Positions 16,635-24,113 of a DNA stretch of 64,000 nt are shown in pieces. A model generated the notes under the pieces. It saw nothing but the letters and a program-made list of their open reading frames with translations. It did no database searches and was not told the DNA's origin. Both the position numbers and the translations under genes were made by a program. Origin of the DNA: Oscillospiraceae bacterium (GTDB lineage Bacteria; Bacillota; Clostridia; Oscillospirales; CAG-272); NCBI GenBank assembly GCA_015064385.1, contig SVSI01000002.1, positions 1 to 64,000 on the forward strand, written 5' to 3'. Numbering within the stretch: position 1 is the stretch's first letter; each line of letters opens with the position of its first letter.

Positions 16635-16650
16635 TTGAAATTTTCTAAAC
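16635..16650. promoter_or_regulatory. Degenerate operator copy
   Basis: TTGAAA-TTTT-CTAAAC; one good half-site. It lies between the two divergent promoters. Confidence 0.45.
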
Positions 16651-16676
16651 TTTTTTTCAAAAAATTCGCCGAAAGT

Positions 16677-16692
16677 GTTGACTTTTCTAAAC
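16677..16692. promoter_or_regulatory. Operator copy overlapping the repressor promoter
   Basis: GTTGAC-TTTT-CTAAAC overlaps the -35 box of the rightward promoter, so binding there would let the repressor control itself. Confidence 0.55.
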
Positions 16693-16706
16693 TTCCGATG
16701 TATTAT
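16678..16706 (+). promoter_or_regulatory. Rightward repressor promoter
   Basis: TTGACT (16678-16683), 17-base spacer, TATTAT (16701-16706), about 25 bases before ATG 16731. Confidence 0.75.
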
Positions 16707-16730
16707 TATAGCGTTAGGAGGTGAGAAAAT

Positions 16731-17099
16731 ATGGAATATGAAAGAATAGCGACCTGCGCCGATAGGATAAAAGAAGCGTTATATATTAAAGGAATGAAAC
16801 AATCAGACTTGTGTAGGCTGACTCAAATTCCTAAGAGCGCAATCAGCCAATATATAAGCGGTGCTTTTGAACCAAAGCAAGATAGGATATATCTGATAGC
16901 CAAATCCTTAAATGTAAGCGAAGCATGGCTAATGGGACTTGATGTCCCTATGGAGCGACAGGACAGAAAAAGTTCTTCCCCCTCCGAACCTGTACTTTCA
17001 GAAGGGGAAAAAGCAATACTTGAACTGTTCAGACAAGTTCCCGAAGATAAGCAACAGCTTGTACTTCAGATGATTCGTGCTGCTTTAGGAAACCGATAA
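16731..17099 (+). CDS. Phage repressor (CI-like), XRE family without peptidase domain
   Basis: 122 residues. HTH: IKEALYIKGMKQSDLCRLTQ, then IPKSAISQYISGAFEPKQDR and LIAKSLNVSEAWLMGLDVPM, the usual repressor ending. A linker and a short helical tail (EGEKAILELFRQVPEDKQQ) follow; there is no LexA-type Ser/Lys peptidase, so induction would need an antirepressor or ImmA-like protease, neither of which I see nearby. TAGGAGGTGAG precedes the ATG. It is divergent from the Cro-like gene and has operator copies around both promoters. Confidence 0.85.
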   Translation: MEYERIATCADRIKEALYIKGMKQSDLCRLTQIPKSAISQYISGAFEPKQDRIYLIAKSLNVSEAWLMGLDVPMERQDRKSSSPSEPVLSEGEKAILELFRQVPEDKQQLVLQMIRAALGNR

Positions 17100-17184
17100 T
17101 AATGACAGCCGCTGTCATTAAGGCTTGCTCCGGGTTATCGTTTTCACGGATGATATCAATTAGTTCCTTTTCGTTGTCTGTCAT
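17029..17184 (-). CDS. Small conserved protein antisense to the repressor 3' end, 51 aa
   Basis: ATG 17184 has AAAGGGG about ten bases upstream and a good minus-strand promoter at 17237-17265. The product starts MTDNEKELIDIIRENDNPEQ and continues ALMTAAVIIIGFLKQHESSE. Short proteins with this 'NPEQAL..A' pattern accompany HTH genes in Clostridia. Its last 70 bases overlap the repressor gene in convergent orientation, so transcription could lower repressor expression. Function unknown. Confidence 0.6.
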   Translation of the reverse strand: MTDNEKELIDIIRENDNPEQALMTAAVIIIGFLKQHESSEVQAVAYLRELV

Positions 17185-17206
17185 TATTTTATATCCCCTT
17201 TCGTGA

Positions 17207-17235
17207 TTGACATATGCGAACGTGTGTTCTAATTT
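17207..17235 (+). promoter_or_regulatory. Putative promoter of the second HTH gene
   Basis: TTGACA (17207-17212), 17-base spacer, TAATTT (17230-17235). The -10 is weak. It overlaps the opposite promoter region, so the two face each other. Confidence 0.45.
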
Positions 17236-17236
17236 A

Positions 17237-17265
17237 AGTTTAGATGTAAATTTCAGAATTGTCAA
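17237..17265 (-). promoter_or_regulatory. Promoter of the antisense small gene
   Basis: On the minus strand TTGACA (17260-17265), 17 bases, TAAACT (17237-17242). Confidence 0.6.
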
Positions 17266-17418
17266 CATATTTCGACTTTTATGTGTCCGAATTGTTTTGT
17301 CTTTCTGAAAAAATTATAACCCGATTGTAAACGAAAATCAACACCCAACTTTAACCATTCACCCACCAACTTTATCACCCCACCACTGACAAACTTAACT
17401 ACTTGAAAGGACAACAAT

Positions 17419-17829
17419 ATGTGGTTAGAAAATCTTAAAGAATTAAAGAAAAAGACAGGGATGTCCACAAAGCAGATAGCGGACAAGGCAAACTTGCCCG
17501 AAAGAACTGTCAGCCGTATCCTTGCAGGCGAGACCGACCACCCCTATGCCGACACGCTTGACATTATCGTCAAAGCTCTCGGTTATGATTTGGGTGACAT
17601 CTTTGCCGATACCAAAGTTATAGTCGCCACCGACGACCTTGTCGAAATAAAGGAAGCCGTTGACGTGGTCGAGGCGGAACGAGACCTTATAATTGTAGAG
17701 AATGAAATGCTCAAGAGCAAGGTCACCGCAATGACGACCGAGATCGAGCTTCTCAAAAAGGAACTTCAGCACAAGGACGAGATCATCGCTCTGCACAATT
17801 ACTATAATAAGTTAAAGCCGAACGATTGA
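17419..17829 (+). CDS. XRE-family regulator with C-terminal coiled coil
   Basis: 136 residues. HTH in the first 65: LKELKKKTGMSTKQIADKAN, LPERTVSRILAGETDHPYAD, TLDIIVKALGYDLGDIF. The rest is an uninterrupted heptad pattern (VEAERDLIIVENEMLKSKV, MTTEIELLKKELQHKDEII), a dimerising coiled coil. AAAGG precedes ATG 17419. It is a second regulator in the lysogeny module, possibly controlling the recombinase or the two genes behind it. Confidence 0.82.
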   Translation: MWLENLKELKKKTGMSTKQIADKANLPERTVSRILAGETDHPYADTLDIIVKALGYDLGDIFADTKVIVATDDLVEIKEAVDVVEAERDLIIVENEMLKSKVTAMTTEIELLKKELQHKDEIIALHNYYNKLKPND

Positions 17830-17920
17830 AGTTGCTATGATTATACCGAAACAAATGTTCTGAAACAGTAACAAAAGGTATTAAATAGTAGCAACTTTGA
17901 AAAATGAAAGGTACAAATGT

Positions 17921-18304
17921 ATGAAGTATTTAACTATTGACGAAATTAAACAGGCTTTTGCCGACCACTTAATGAAATATCGAGGCTATTCTCCTGAAGA
18001 AGCTGATATGGCGGTATCTGATTTCCCCGATCCTTATTCAAATTGTTATCTTAACGAGGAGTATATCGGTCATTGTGAGATTGACGGCGTTGCTTATGAG
18101 CAGAACGCCTCAAGCACGGTTCTGTGGAGAGTTGGTATACCTAATGTCCCCGATTTCTTCTTCTACACTTATTATAGAGAAGAGGATATAGAAAGCCGTA
18201 CTGTTGGCAGCTATATGAATGCTCGTAAACTTTTCCGAGTTGATGACTTGGATGCAGAAGACTTCCCGGAGGAATTTAAGAAAAAACGCAATAACAAGAG
18301 GTAA
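17921..18304 (+). CDS. Unknown protein in the lysogeny module, 127 aa
   Basis: ATG 17921 has GAAAGG about ten bases upstream; a TTG at 17897 lacks one. Begins MKYLTIDEIKQAFADHLMKY and is acidic, with many aromatic residues (VPDFFFYTYYREEDIE). No family recognised. It sits between regulators and integrase, where temperate phages often carry genes that benefit the lysogen, including defence genes, and is A+T-richer than its neighbours. Confidence 0.68.
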   Translation: MKYLTIDEIKQAFADHLMKYRGYSPEEADMAVSDFPDPYSNCYLNEEYIGHCEIDGVAYEQNASSTVLWRVGIPNVPDFFFYTYYREEDIESRTVGSYMNARKLFRVDDLDAEDFPEEFKKKRNNKR

Positions 18305-18307
18305 GCA

Positions 18308-18871
18308 ATGAAAAAGTTATTCAGTTTTTCAAGCAAATTTGAAAATGTAAAATGGTGCGTTTATTATGACTCGTTTCGTAAAGAGAGACCTGAGGTAAGA
18401 ATGCGTGACCACATACTTTACTTACAACGGGAATTATCTCTCGATGAAAAATATAGAATTACCAAAGACGAGTTTCCTATTATAGCTGACATATTAAAAT
18501 GTTTTCAGCAAGATTTAATTCAAAAATATTTCAACGGTTCGCTCCCAAGTTATAAGTATACCGACGAAATATGCTTCGTTATTAACCTGAATGCTTTTTT
18601 AGATAAGAATGAATGTGAAAAAGACTTTAACGGTAATGAAATGTATACAACAAAAAATTATAAAGAATATGGCACTTATGGTATGACTTCGTTTAGTGCG
18701 ACATATGAGCTTACAGATTATGCCGTAACTTACCACAAATTGTATTATATAACGCAACTATATTACTTGAAATTGTATAACATTGTCGACAAAGATAAAC
18801 TTGGAGTTCGATGTGCAGAGATAATTAAAGAAGCAATAGATAACAGAGAACTTGAAGTATCAAGAATATAA
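18308..18871 (+). CDS. Unknown protein in the lysogeny module, 187 aa
   Basis: Starts four bases after the previous stop (AAGAGG site), so the two form an operon. It is rich in Tyr, Lys and Asp, with DHILYLQRELSLDEKYRITK, EICFVINLNAFLDKNE and YHKLYYITQLYYLKLYN. I find no membrane segment or known motif. A+T content is clearly higher than in the phage core genes, which suggests separate acquisition. Function unknown; a partner of the upstream protein by position. Confidence 0.7.
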   Translation: MKKLFSFSSKFENVKWCVYYDSFRKERPEVRMRDHILYLQRELSLDEKYRITKDEFPIIADILKCFQQDLIQKYFNGSLPSYKYTDEICFVINLNAFLDKNECEKDFNGNEMYTTKNYKEYGTYGMTSFSATYELTDYAVTYHKLYYITQLYYLKLYNIVDKDKLGVRCAEIIKEAIDNRELEVSRI

Positions 18872-18883
18872 GGAGGAATTTAA

Positions 18884-20518
18884 TTGTACCATAACTATAT
18901 AGAAGAACTAAACCTACAACCCGATGAAGTTCTCGACTACCTGCGTAAGTCAAGAGCAGACGATCCTCTGCTGACAGTTGAGGAAGTCCTTGCTCGTCAC
19001 GAAAGTATCCTTGACGAATGGGCAGAGAAAAATCTCGGTGCAAAAGTTCCCGAAGAGAATAAGTTCAGAGAGGTCGTATCGGGGGAGACTATTGCCGACC
19101 GACCCGAAATACAAAAGGTACTGAGACTTATCGAGTCGCCAAGGATCAAAGCGGTACTCATCGTTGAAGTTCAGAGACTATCCCGTGGAGACCTTGAGGA
19201 CTGCGGAAGACTTATCAAGCTGCTCCGCTACACAAATACTCTTGTCATCACTCCTCAGAAGACGTATGACCTGAGAGACGAGTATGACAGAGATATGTTT
19301 GAGCGTGAGCTTAAAAGAGGTAACGAGTTCCTTGAGTATACCAAGAAGATTATGAGCCGAGGAAAGCTCCGTTCCATCAGCGAAGGAAACTATGTCGGCT
19401 CTACACCGCCGTATGGCTATAATAGGACGTGGGTAACCGAAGGCAAAAGAAAATGCCCCACCCTTGCTATAAACGAGGAACAGGCGAATGTTGTGCGTAT
19501 GATATTCGATATGTATGTCTATAAAGATATGGGTATGCCGAGTATAGCCAAACGCCTTGACGAGTTGGGTATAAAGCCTCCGAAGGGTGAACATTGGTCG
19601 AAAGAATCACTCAAGGATATGCTGACAAATGTTCACTATATCGGCAAGGTCAAATGGAATTGGAGAAAGACAATAACCGTTGTTGAGGATAGCGAACTTT
19701 ACAAGACCCGTCCGAAATCAAATGTAGAAGAGCATCTCACCTACGACGGAAAGCACGAAGCGATAATTTCCTTAGAACTGTTCGATAAGGCTCAGAAGAA
19801 GCAAGGCAGAAACCACAAGACCAAAGGAGCTACAAAGGTGAGAAATCCCCTCGCAAGCCTTATATGGTGTCACTGCGGTCGAGCAATGTCTCTCAGAGTC
19901 CACACGCACCGCAATGGTGAGTGGAGATTAGCCTGCACCGATCAGACTCATTGCCACACAGGTTCTTGCACCTATGAAGAGATGGAAGACATGGTGGTCG
20001 ATATATTAAAGCAGTGCATCTCGGACTTTGAAATTCGCATTAAGAATAATAACGGCGATGCTATGAAGATGCACGAAAAGCTCCTCAAGACACTTGAGAA
20101 GAAAATGCAAGACCTTGAGGCAAAGGAACTCGCACAGTGGGAAGCACAATCCGACCCCGATCCGTCACAGAGAATGCCTCCCGAAATATTCAAGAGACTC
20201 AACGAAAAGCTCCTGAAGGAAAAAGAAGAAGTCAAAGAGGCTATGTGTAACGCTCGTAAGTCTATGCCCGATCCTATTGACTATGAGGAGAAGCTCGGAA
20301 GATTTAAGGATGCCTTAGATGCCTTGCTCGACCCCGAAGTAGATGCTCAAAAAAAGAACAGACTTCTCAAAGCCTGCATAGATAGAATAGTTTATCATAG
20401 AGAAGCACCCGTTCGTAGTAAACGCAAACCGGGAGAAAAGAGAGGAACTACCTTTAAGACAGCAGGCGGTCATTGGGACACGTCGCCTATAGAGCTTGAT
20501 GTAAAACTAAGGGTGTAA
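18884..20518 (+). CDS. Large serine recombinase (phage integrase)
   Basis: 544 residues from TTG 18884, directly behind AAGGAGG. The N-terminal resolvase domain has the active serine in DYLRKSRADD (Ser23) and IVEVQRLSRGDLEDCGRLI with catalytic arginines. The recombinase domain follows (PPYGYNRTWV, ANVVRMIFDMYVYKDMGM, HYIGKVKWN), then a zinc ribbon (WCHCGRAMS, CTDQTHCHTGSC) and a coiled coil (about 380-455). It integrates and, with a directionality factor, excises the prophage. The gene ends within about 25 bases of the host junction, as usual for this class. The attachment target is a host GH18 gene. Confidence 0.93.
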   Translation: MYHNYIEELNLQPDEVLDYLRKSRADDPLLTVEEVLARHESILDEWAEKNLGAKVPEENKFREVVSGETIADRPEIQKVLRLIESPRIKAVLIVEVQRLSRGDLEDCGRLIKLLRYTNTLVITPQKTYDLRDEYDRDMFERELKRGNEFLEYTKKIMSRGKLRSISEGNYVGSTPPYGYNRTWVTEGKRKCPTLAINEEQANVVRMIFDMYVYKDMGMPSIAKRLDELGIKPPKGEHWSKESLKDMLTNVHYIGKVKWNWRKTITVVEDSELYKTRPKSNVEEHLTYDGKHEAIISLELFDKAQKKQGRNHKTKGATKVRNPLASLIWCHCGRAMSLRVHTHRNGEWRLACTDQTHCHTGSCTYEEMEDMVVDILKQCISDFEIRIKNNNGDAMKMHEKLLKTLEKKMQDLEAKELAQWEAQSDPDPSQRMPPEIFKRLNEKLLKEKEEVKEAMCNARKSMPDPIDYEEKLGRFKDALDALLDPEVDAQKKNRLLKACIDRIVYHREAPVRSKRKPGEKRGTTFKTAGGHWDTSPIELDVKLRV

Positions 20519-20545
20519 TTTTCGCACCCTATCATATACATCATT
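20519..20545. other. Probable right attachment junction (attR) in a GH18 gene
   Basis: Just after the recombinase stop the reading frame becomes recognisable as GH18 protein (HHWGADSRGPALPVAPLDKV). The crossover should lie around 20530-20545. The left junction is outside the window, so the core cannot be fixed. Confidence 0.6.
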
Positions 20546-20982
20546 GGGGAGCTGATTCACGCGGTCCCGCACTTCCCGTCGCTCCGCTTGACAAGGTGCG
20601 CGAGGTGGTCGAGTATGCTGTAAGCGAGATGGATCCCCAAAAGATCTTTCTCGGTATTCCCAACTACGGCTACGACTTTACCGTCCCCTTCAATCCGAAC
20701 GCACCCGCCGCACGCACGATCTCAAACGAGGAGGCGATCCGCCTTGCCATCGACGTCGGCGCCGAGATAAAATTTGACGAAAAATCGCAGACTCCCTACT
20801 TTAATTACACCAGAGATGCACAGCGTCACGAGGTCCATTTTGAAGACGCGCGCAGTATTATAGCAAAGCTTTCCCTTGCCAACGAGTTTGGACTTTTCGG
20901 AATCGGCGTTTGGAATATTATGAACTTTTTCCCGCAACTGTGGGTGGTTTTCAACCTTCTGTATAATCAGAAAAGAATATGA
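20542..20982 (+). pseudogene. 3' part of a GH18 (YaaH/SleL-like) gene cut by the prophage
   Basis: The frame reads HHWGADSRGPALPVAPLDKV, then KIFLGIPNYGYDFTVPF and HEVHFEDARSIIAKLSLANE, typical of the C-terminal half of glycoside hydrolase 18 proteins of the spore cortex-lytic YaaH/SleL kind. The catalytic DxxDxE region would lie upstream and is missing; a GTG at 20596 only gives an internal start. I infer that the prophage recombined into this gene and that the 5' part lies at its far end. Excision could restore the gene. Confidence 0.78.
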
Positions 20983-21008
20983 TCGGTCATAGCGAACAAT
21001 AAATATTA

Positions 21009-21037
21009 AAACGGTACGGATTTTATCCGTACCGTTT
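21009..21037. terminator. Bidirectional terminator between GH18 remnant and dinB
   Basis: A 13-base perfect stem (AAACGGTACGGAT/ATCCGTACCGTTT) with T-rich flanks on both sides. Confidence 0.85.
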
Positions 21038-22274
21038 ATTTTTCCTTATTTTCCATCTGCGCCTTATACTTTTTGCCAACCGTCTTGTCCGTTTTATACG
21101 ACGTGGCGCGTACGACCGTATCGCTTCCGAATTTATTTCGTATGCTATCGACCGTTTTATCTATCTTTCGCATTTTTTCCTTTTCCTCGTCAATAAAAAA
21201 GGTGATCTGCTCACCCTCTCCGCGAGTGAGTGACGTCAGCGAGAGACCTATAAGCCGTATCGGCGTATAGCCGTTCCAAAGCTCACGCAGCAGCTTTTCC
21301 GAGACCGAATATATCTCGGACGTGATGTCGGTCGCCTCGGTCAGCTTTTTCTGATGCGAGCTGTTTTTGAAATCGGACGTTCTTACAGTAACCCCTATGC
21401 AAAGTGACTTTGCACCGTCCGCTCTCATTCGGGCGCTGACGCTGTCGGCAAGCATCAAAAGTATCGGCTTCGCCTCGGAAAATTTATTTATATCCTGCTC
21501 GAGAGTGGTCGAAATACTGTATCCCTTCGCCGGCTCGGGCTCGGACTTTACGGGAGAGATATCTATCCCGTTGGCATAAGCGTGAACGAGCTCGCCAAGC
21601 TTCACACCGAGTATCGCCTGAACAGACTTAAGACTTCTTTTTGCCAGGTCGCCTATGGTATATATTCTCGAGCGCTCAAGTGCCGCGGCACTCGACGCAC
21701 CCACCGAAAAGAGATCCCTTACGGGGATCGGCCACATCTTTTGCTCTATCTCGTTTATAAAAAGCGTGTGGACCTTATTGGGCTTTTCGAAATCGCTCGC
21801 CATCTTTGCAAGCAGCTTGTTTGAGCCGACTCCTATATTGACCGTAAAGCCGAGCTCGGAGTATATCCTGTCCTTTATCTCGTTAGCGGTCTTTATCGGA
21901 TCGGGATATATTTTGTGCGTTCCAGTCATATCGAGAAAGCATTCGTCTATCGAGAACTTTTCAAGCACGGGAGTATATTCGCGGCAGATGTCCATAAACG
22001 CCTTCGAGTTTTTCTCGTACAGCGAAAAATCGGGCGCGGCAATAAAGAGATCGGGGCATTTGCGAAGAGATGCCGAAAGGGGCTCTCCCGTCTTTATTCC
22101 GAGCTTTTTCGCAGGAATGGATTTTGCAAGAACGACGCCCGTGCGCCGCTTGGGATCGCCTCCCACGACCGAGGGTATAAGTCGGATATCTTCGCCTCCG
22201 TCGCGAACGATACGGGAGGCCTCCCAAGAAAGAAACGCGCTGTTCACGTCAACGTGAAACACAAGTCTTTCCAT
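21036..22274 (-). CDS. dinB: Y-family DNA polymerase IV
   Basis: 412 residues. The palm has VFHVDVNSAFLSWEA with the first catalytic aspartate and KFSIDECFLDMTG with the Asp-Glu pair. Then come VNIGVGSNKLLAKMASD, helix-hairpin-helix DLFSVGASSAAALE and a little-finger domain with KGYSISTTLEQD and TPIRLIGLSLTSL. It copies past damaged bases with low fidelity. GGGAGG stands five bases before ATG 22274. It is last in the operon hflX-yigZ-LRR-dinB and ends at the bidirectional terminator. Confidence 0.92.
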   Translation of the reverse strand: MERLVFHVDVNSAFLSWEASRIVRDGGEDIRLIPSVVGGDPKRRTGVVLAKSIPAKKLGIKTGEPLSASLRKCPDLFIAAPDFSLYEKNSKAFMDICREYTPVLEKFSIDECFLDMTGTHKIYPDPIKTANEIKDRIYSELGFTVNIGVGSNKLLAKMASDFEKPNKVHTLFINEIEQKMWPIPVRDLFSVGASSAAALERSRIYTIGDLAKRSLKSVQAILGVKLGELVHAYANGIDISPVKSEPEPAKGYSISTTLEQDINKFSEAKPILLMLADSVSARMRADGAKSLCIGVTVRTSDFKNSSHQKKLTEATDITSEIYSVSEKLLRELWNGYTPIRLIGLSLTSLTRGEGEQITFFIDEEKEKMRKIDKTVDSIRNKFGSDTVVRATSYKTDKTVGKKYKAQMENKEK

Positions 22275-22296
22275 AAAAACCTCCCGTGATCATCGA

Positions 22297-23433
22297 TTAT
22301 TTTTGATAGTTAAACGAAAGCTTCGCCGCAATGAACTCATCGTTTCCACTCTCTACGTCGGGGCTTCCCCACTGCTCCTGATTTCCTGAAAATCTTATAT
22401 CGCGAAGTCGCGAGCATTTATTAAAAGCAAGCTGCTCTATTCTGACGGGAGCACTTTCGAAGGTGATCTCCGCAAGGTGATCGCATTCAAAAAATGCCAT
22501 CATTTCGATAACTTCGATCGTTCCGCGGATCTCAACGCGCTTAAGCGAGGTACACGTTGAAAAAGCGGACGATCCCACGTAGCTTACACTTTCCGGAATT
22601 ATTATCTCCTTAAGCGCTTTGCAGTTTCCAAACGCACCGGCATCTATTTTTTTCACGGTGCTCGGTATCTCTACCGAAATGAGCGCGGAAGAGTCCTTGA
22701 ACGCCTCGTATCCTATAGCGCTTACCGGCTTGCCAAGGTATTTCTCGGGGATCTTTACGTGTTTACCGCCAAAAAACATATCGTAAGAGACGACTGTCGC
22801 CTCACCGTTTTCTATCTTATATCTTATTCCGCGCGGAGCGATAAGAGTAAAATATGCGATAACGAATATAAAAAGTGCCGCAAGAAGGGATATAAGCGAT
22901 ATTCCGAATATTTTTTTGACCTTTTTTTCGCGCATCGCTTTTCTCGTTTTTACGTCGTATATCGGGGCGCTCTCGGCAAGCTCACGGTAACGCTCGGCAA
23001 GCTCGGAAGCGTCCTTATATCCGCTTATCGTTTCAAGCTTTTTAGCCGCCGCGAGATAGTTGTCTCTGGTTCCCTCAAAATCTTTCGCGCTCTGATAGAT
23101 GTTCTCTACCTCGGGATCGATCCTGCGCCATTTTTCGGCGTCCTCTTCCATTTTGCGCTTCTCGGAAACGCGTTTTCTTATCGTATTCTCGTTTCTTTTT
23201 TGCATAAGAAAGAGCTCGCTGAAGATAAGACGGAGCTTGTCCGCACCGACTGCACACACCGTGCAAGTATCGGCATCGACACTGTTTTTACAGCCGCATG
23301 TACATACCCAATATTTTTCCTCAAACACGGGATAAAATTCGCTTCTAGGCATATTTTGGCAAAGCTCTTTTATCTCTTCGTAATACTCGTCGTCACTACT
23401 TATTTTTTTAAGATCTTCTTTATTTTTATCCAT
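22297..23433 (-). CDS. Membrane protein with zinc ribbon and BspA-type leucine-rich repeats
   Basis: 378 residues. An N-terminal cytoplasmic part has a zinc ribbon (CTCGC, then CTVC, about 44-60) and a long charged helical stretch. One membrane helix follows (SLISLLAALFIFVIAYFTLI, about 184-203), then an outer part of BspA-like leucine-rich repeats (AFKDSSALISVEIPSTVKKI, AFGNCKALKEIIIPESVSYV, AFSTCTSLKRVEI, AFNKCSRLRDI). The repeats usually bind proteins; a sensor or surface scaffold role is possible. Thirteen bases separate it from yigZ. Paralogues of this architecture are common in gut Clostridia. Confidence 0.75.
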   Translation of the reverse strand: MDKNKEDLKKISSDDEYYEEIKELCQNMPRSEFYPVFEEKYWVCTCGCKNSVDADTCTVCAVGADKLRLIFSELFLMQKRNENTIRKRVSEKRKMEEDAEKWRRIDPEVENIYQSAKDFEGTRDNYLAAAKKLETISGYKDASELAERYRELAESAPIYDVKTRKAMREKKVKKIFGISLISLLAALFIFVIAYFTLIAPRGIRYKIENGEATVVSYDMFFGGKHVKIPEKYLGKPVSAIGYEAFKDSSALISVEIPSTVKKIDAGAFGNCKALKEIIIPESVSYVGSSAFSTCTSLKRVEIRGTIEVIEMMAFFECDHLAEITFESAPVRIEQLAFNKCSRLRDIRFSGNQEQWGSPDVESGNDEFIAAKLSFNYQK

Positions 23434-23445
23434 TTTTATTACCTT

Positions 23446-24087
23446 TTAATCGGATATTTCAGTTTTCTTTTGGTCAAGACGTCTGCCCTTTTTGGTGATG
23501 ACCGCTCTGCCTGCAGACATCTCGGATATTTCCTTGCACACCGCCTCGGACGAGTCCTCGAGTATCGCCACGCTGACCTCGACCGCATCTGTGAACTGCG
23601 TGTCGTCCACTATAACGTCGGGGTGCCTTAGATAGTTTTTGAGCTTCTGATAGGTCTGATAGTCCACCTTAACACAGAGCTCGTCAAACCATACAAACGA
23701 TGCAAGTCCCGCGTCGTCAACTGCCGCCTTTGCCGCCGCAGAATAGGCGCGGACGAGTCCTCCCGTACCGAGAAGAGTACCTCCGAAATATCTCGTAACA
23801 ACGATCACCGCATCGGTAAATCCACCCTTTCGGATAACGTCAAGCACGGGTATGCCCGACGTACCGCTCGGCTCTCCGTCGTCGGTATAGCGCATAAGAT
23901 TTCCGTTTTTTATGAGATACGCCCACACGTTATGGGTAGCATCGCTGTATTTTTTCTTATATTTTGCAATATATTCAAGCGCCTCGGCTTCGGTCTTGAC
24001 GCTCGCGGCGTGACCGATAAAAACGCTCTTTTTAACCTCCGTCTCGGAAACGCCTTCCTTTCCGAGAGTAATATAGATCTCCTCCGT
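23446..24087 (-). CDS. yigZ: YigZ/IMPACT family protein with no standard start codon
   Basis: The frame reads EEIYITLGKEGVSETEVKKS, VFIGHAASV, then the family core THNVWAYLIKNG, DDGEPSGTSGIPVLDV, VVTRYFGGTLLGTGGLVRAY and a C-terminal EF-G-like domain. That is about 213 residues, the usual length. There is no ATG, GTG or TTG in frame before the conserved core except one deep inside (23928). A GGGAGG site lies eight bases before ACG 24087, which I take as start codon or as a mutated ATG. Family members relate to the eukaryotic Gcn2 regulator IMPACT; bacterial function is unsettled. Sits 26 bases after hflX. Confidence 0.78.
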   Translation of the reverse strand, partial: TEEIYITLGKEGVSETEVKKSVFIGHAASVKTEAEALEYIAKYKKKYSDATHNVWAYLIKNGNLMRYTDDGEPSGTSGIPVLDVIRKGGFTDAVIVVTRYFGGTLLGTGGLVRAYSAAAKAAVDDAGLASFVWFDELCVKVDYQTYQKLKNYLRHPDVIVDDTQFTDAVEVSVAILEDSSEAVCKEISEMSAGRAVITKKGRRLDQKKTEISD

Positions 24088-24113
24088 ATGAGGCGCCTCC
24101 CTTCACTAAAAAA

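Noticed and set aside
20596-20982. A complete small GH18 gene starting at GTG 20596
   Set aside because: The GH18-like frame extends upstream past this GTG to the phage junction and the catalytic half is missing, so it is a remnant.
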